Source: Chloroflexota bacterium
GTDB taxonomy: Bacteria > Chloroflexota > Chloroflexia > Thermomicrobiales > JADLAZ01
Reading direction: 5' to 3'
NCBI GenBank assembly: GCA_020849725.1
Contig: JADLAZ010000076.1
Span: forward strand, 1-27,439
DNA length: 27,439 nucleotides
Shown here in pieces: positions 26,100-27,439 of this stretch; position 1 is the stretch's first letter, and each line of letters begins with the position of its first letter. The position numbers and the translations under genes are program-made. The notes under the pieces are model-generated. The model was given only the letters and a program-made list of their open reading frames with translations, ran no database searches and was not told the origin of the DNA.

Positions 26100-26930
26100 C
26101 GCTGCCACGACCGGCGGCATCGTCGGAGCGTCACCGTCAGCATCCGGTTCGATCGTCACCATGAGATCGCGCAGGCGTTCGGCGCCCTGCGGCAGCGGCG
26201 CCACCAGGATGCCGATGCCGTCGTCGCTGACTTGCACCGAGCCAAGCGCCAGCGGTCGCTGACCGGTGGCTACCGTCCAGGCCCGGTAGACTCGCTGGCG
26301 CGGCAGCGGCGGCAAGTGGCGCACGACCAGCAGCACGCGACCGCCGTCGTGGTCTACCAGCAGCCGTCCTTGTGGGGGCGCCTGGGTGGCGACCATCGTG
26401 TCTGGCGACGGGGCGACGGTTGGCGTGAGCAGCGGCACCGCCGTCGAGCGCGGCGACATGACCGCCGACATGACCAGGGCGCCGGCCGTGGCCTGCGGCG
26501 CGGTTCGGGTCAGGGTCTCGCGCTCCAGGTCCAGCTCATGGCGCGTTGCCACGCTGACGAAGGCCAGCACCAGCACCAGCCCGGTGCTGGCCGCCGCCAG
26601 TGCCGGCGACCAGGAGCTGAGCCAGGGTCCACCTCGCTCCCACAGTCGCGCCAGCCATGACGGCGCCGGTGGCTGCTCAGGCGGGGCCTCGAACGACTGC
26701 CCTGCGAGCGTGGCAATCCGGCTCAGCACCGCCGCGCGCAGATGCTGTGGCGGCGTCCACGTCGGCGCGGCGTATGGCAGCAGTTCGATGGCGTCGCGCG
26801 CCTCGGCCACGGCCTGGCGGAACGCTGGGTCGGTGGCCAGCAGCGCCTCCGCCTGCACCTTCTCATCAGTTTGGAGGGCGCCCAACACGAAGGCCGCAGC
26901 CAGCTCTGCCAGGCGTTCAGGGGCCTGCAT
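26091..26930 (-). CDS. Anti-sigma factor, RskA family
   Basis: This 279-residue single-pass membrane protein is expected to hold its cognate ECF sigma factor inactive. The N-terminal ~50 residues (LAELAAAFVLGALQTDEKVQ) are the short anti-sigma domain. Residues ~108-128 (PALAAASTGLVLVLAFVSVA) form the membrane helix. The C-terminal extracytoplasmic part (~190-270, with VVRHLPPLPRQRVYRAW and PLALGSVQV) resembles the RskA domain. A Pro/Thr-rich spacer joins helix and sensor. Its ATG overlaps the sigma-factor stop (TAATG at 26928-26932), so the pair is translationally coupled, the usual arrangement. Release probably involves regulated proteolysis, as known for RskA. Confidence 0.88.
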   Translation of the reverse strand: MQAPERLAELAAAFVLGALQTDEKVQAEALLATDPAFRQAVAEARDAIELLPYAAPTWTPPQHLRAAVLSRIATLAGQSFEAPPEQPPAPSWLARLWERGGPWLSSWSPALAAASTGLVLVLAFVSVATRHELDLERETLTRTAPQATAGALVMSAVMSPRSTAVPLLTPTVAPSPDTMVATQAPPQGRLLVDHDGGRVLLVVRHLPPLPRQRVYRAWTVATGQRPLALGSVQVSDDGIGILVAPLPQGAERLRDLMVTIEPDADGDAPTMPPVVAASL

Positions 26931-27439
26931 TAGACTGTCACTCCCAGTCCGGGGCGCTGCAGCAGGTCCCGGAGCTTCATGACGCCGAGTCGCATGCGCG
27001 TCTTGACGGTGCCCAGCGGGTCGCCAAGGCGCGTCGCAATCTCCACATGAGTGAGACCGCCAAAATAGGCCAGTTCGATGACCTGGCGCTGTGCCGGCGG
27101 CAATTGGCTCAGCGCGCGAACGATCGCGTCGCGCCGTTCCCGCACGAGGGCTTCCTCCTCGATGTCAGTGCGCGTGTCGGGCAGTCCCTGCACCACCAGA
27201 TCATCGATCGTGGCCACGGATTGCGGCCGCGCGTTGCGGCGGCGGAGCTGGTCGACGGCCAGGTGGTGGGTGACACTGAGCAGCCAGCTCGCGAAGCGCC
27301 CGCGGGATGCCGTATACGTTGCGGCGCTCCGCCAGGTACGCACGAAGACCTCCTGGGTCACTTCTTCGGCGGTGCTCTGGTCGCGGGTGATCCGGGCGGC
27401 CAGGGAGAAAACGGCTTTGGCGTAGCGGTCGTACAGCAC
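26930..27439 (-). CDS. ECF-type RNA polymerase sigma factor (SigK-like), 5' end outside the window
   Basis: The 169 residues visible contain sigma region 2 (LYDRYAKAVFSLAARI, then STAEEVTQEVFVRTWR and WLLSVTHHLAVDQLRRR) and region 4 (ALSQLPPAQRQVIELAYFGG, then LTHVEIATRLGDPLGTVKTRMR), the latter with its helix-turn-helix. No region 1 or 3 is present, so it is an ECF sigma factor. Translation reaches the right edge at LYDRYA, which in homologues is preceded by 10-25 residues, so the start codon lies outside the window. It is coupled to the RskA-type anti-sigma gene by a one-base stop/start overlap. Targets are unknown; an autoregulated promoter upstream would be typical. Confidence 0.9.
   Translation of the reverse strand: MLYDRYAKAVFSLAARITRDQSTAEEVTQEVFVRTWRSAATYTASRGRFASWLLSVTHHLAVDQLRRRNARPQSVATIDDLVVQGLPDTRTDIEEEALVRERRDAIVRALSQLPPAQRQVIELAYFGGLTHVEIATRLGDPLGTVKTRMRLGVMKLRDLLQRPGLGVTV

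Overview
The window is a high-GC chromosomal segment with closely packed genes on both strands. It has clear Shine-Dalgarno sites, some GTG starts, and short convergent gaps or overlaps. I see no phage, transposase, CRISPR array or defence-type island. The best taxonomic guess is Chloroflexota, possibly near Thermomicrobia. This rests on the Tat-lipoprotein solute-binding protein with a long Ala/Pro/Thr linker, the DEAD-box helicase with a C-terminal CxxC-CxxC zinc ribbon, and the general gene style. It is an inference from protein style, not from a marker-gene tree.

Layout, left to right. Positions 1-1490 hold rpmB (L28) with its terminator, convergent with a class I aminotransferase. A class I methyltransferase follows (1656-2477). 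Next is a divergent pair of units: leftward, a PfkB-type kinase and a monomeric sarcosine/N-methyltryptophan oxidase-like flavoprotein (4593-2448); rightward, an ABC sugar-type importer of binding protein plus two permeases and no ATPase (4880-8325), behind a strong sigma70-like promoter. A perfect 30-bp palindrome separates this operon from a convergent DEAD-box RNA helicase (10071-8509). Then come a RidA-family protein, a Gfo/Idh/MocA oxidoreductase, hemL, a GH1 beta-glycosidase, a SirB1-like protein, tRNA-Cys(GCA) and a Nudix hydrolase.

From 22385 down to 16921 there is one leftward operon: Gfo/Idh/MocA oxidoreductase, 2-oxoacid dehydrogenase E1-alpha, E1-beta, a short-chain dehydrogenase, and lipoyl E2. 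It resembles acetoin or pyruvate dehydrogenase clusters. The two flanking oxidoreductases suggest that a polyol- or sugar-derived alcohol is oxidised to a 2-oxo compound and then cleaved to an acyl-CoA. No E3 subunit is encoded here. To its right are metY with its own promoter and a structured leader, a second SDR, an eight-helix membrane protein of unknown function, and a convergent ECF sigma factor/RskA-type anti-sigma pair. The sigma factor runs off the right edge.

Much of the window suits a heterotroph taking up and oxidising carbohydrates: importer, sugar-kinase-like protein, GH1 glycosidase, two Gfo/Idh proteins, two SDRs and a 2-oxoacid dehydrogenase. Housekeeping genes (rpmB, hemL, metY, tRNA-Cys, nudix) are interspersed. 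The items most worth a second look are the PfkB protein with Asn in place of the catalytic Asp, the five-gene dehydrogenase operon, the helicase zinc ribbon, the 30-bp palindrome, and the membrane protein with charged residues inside a predicted helix.
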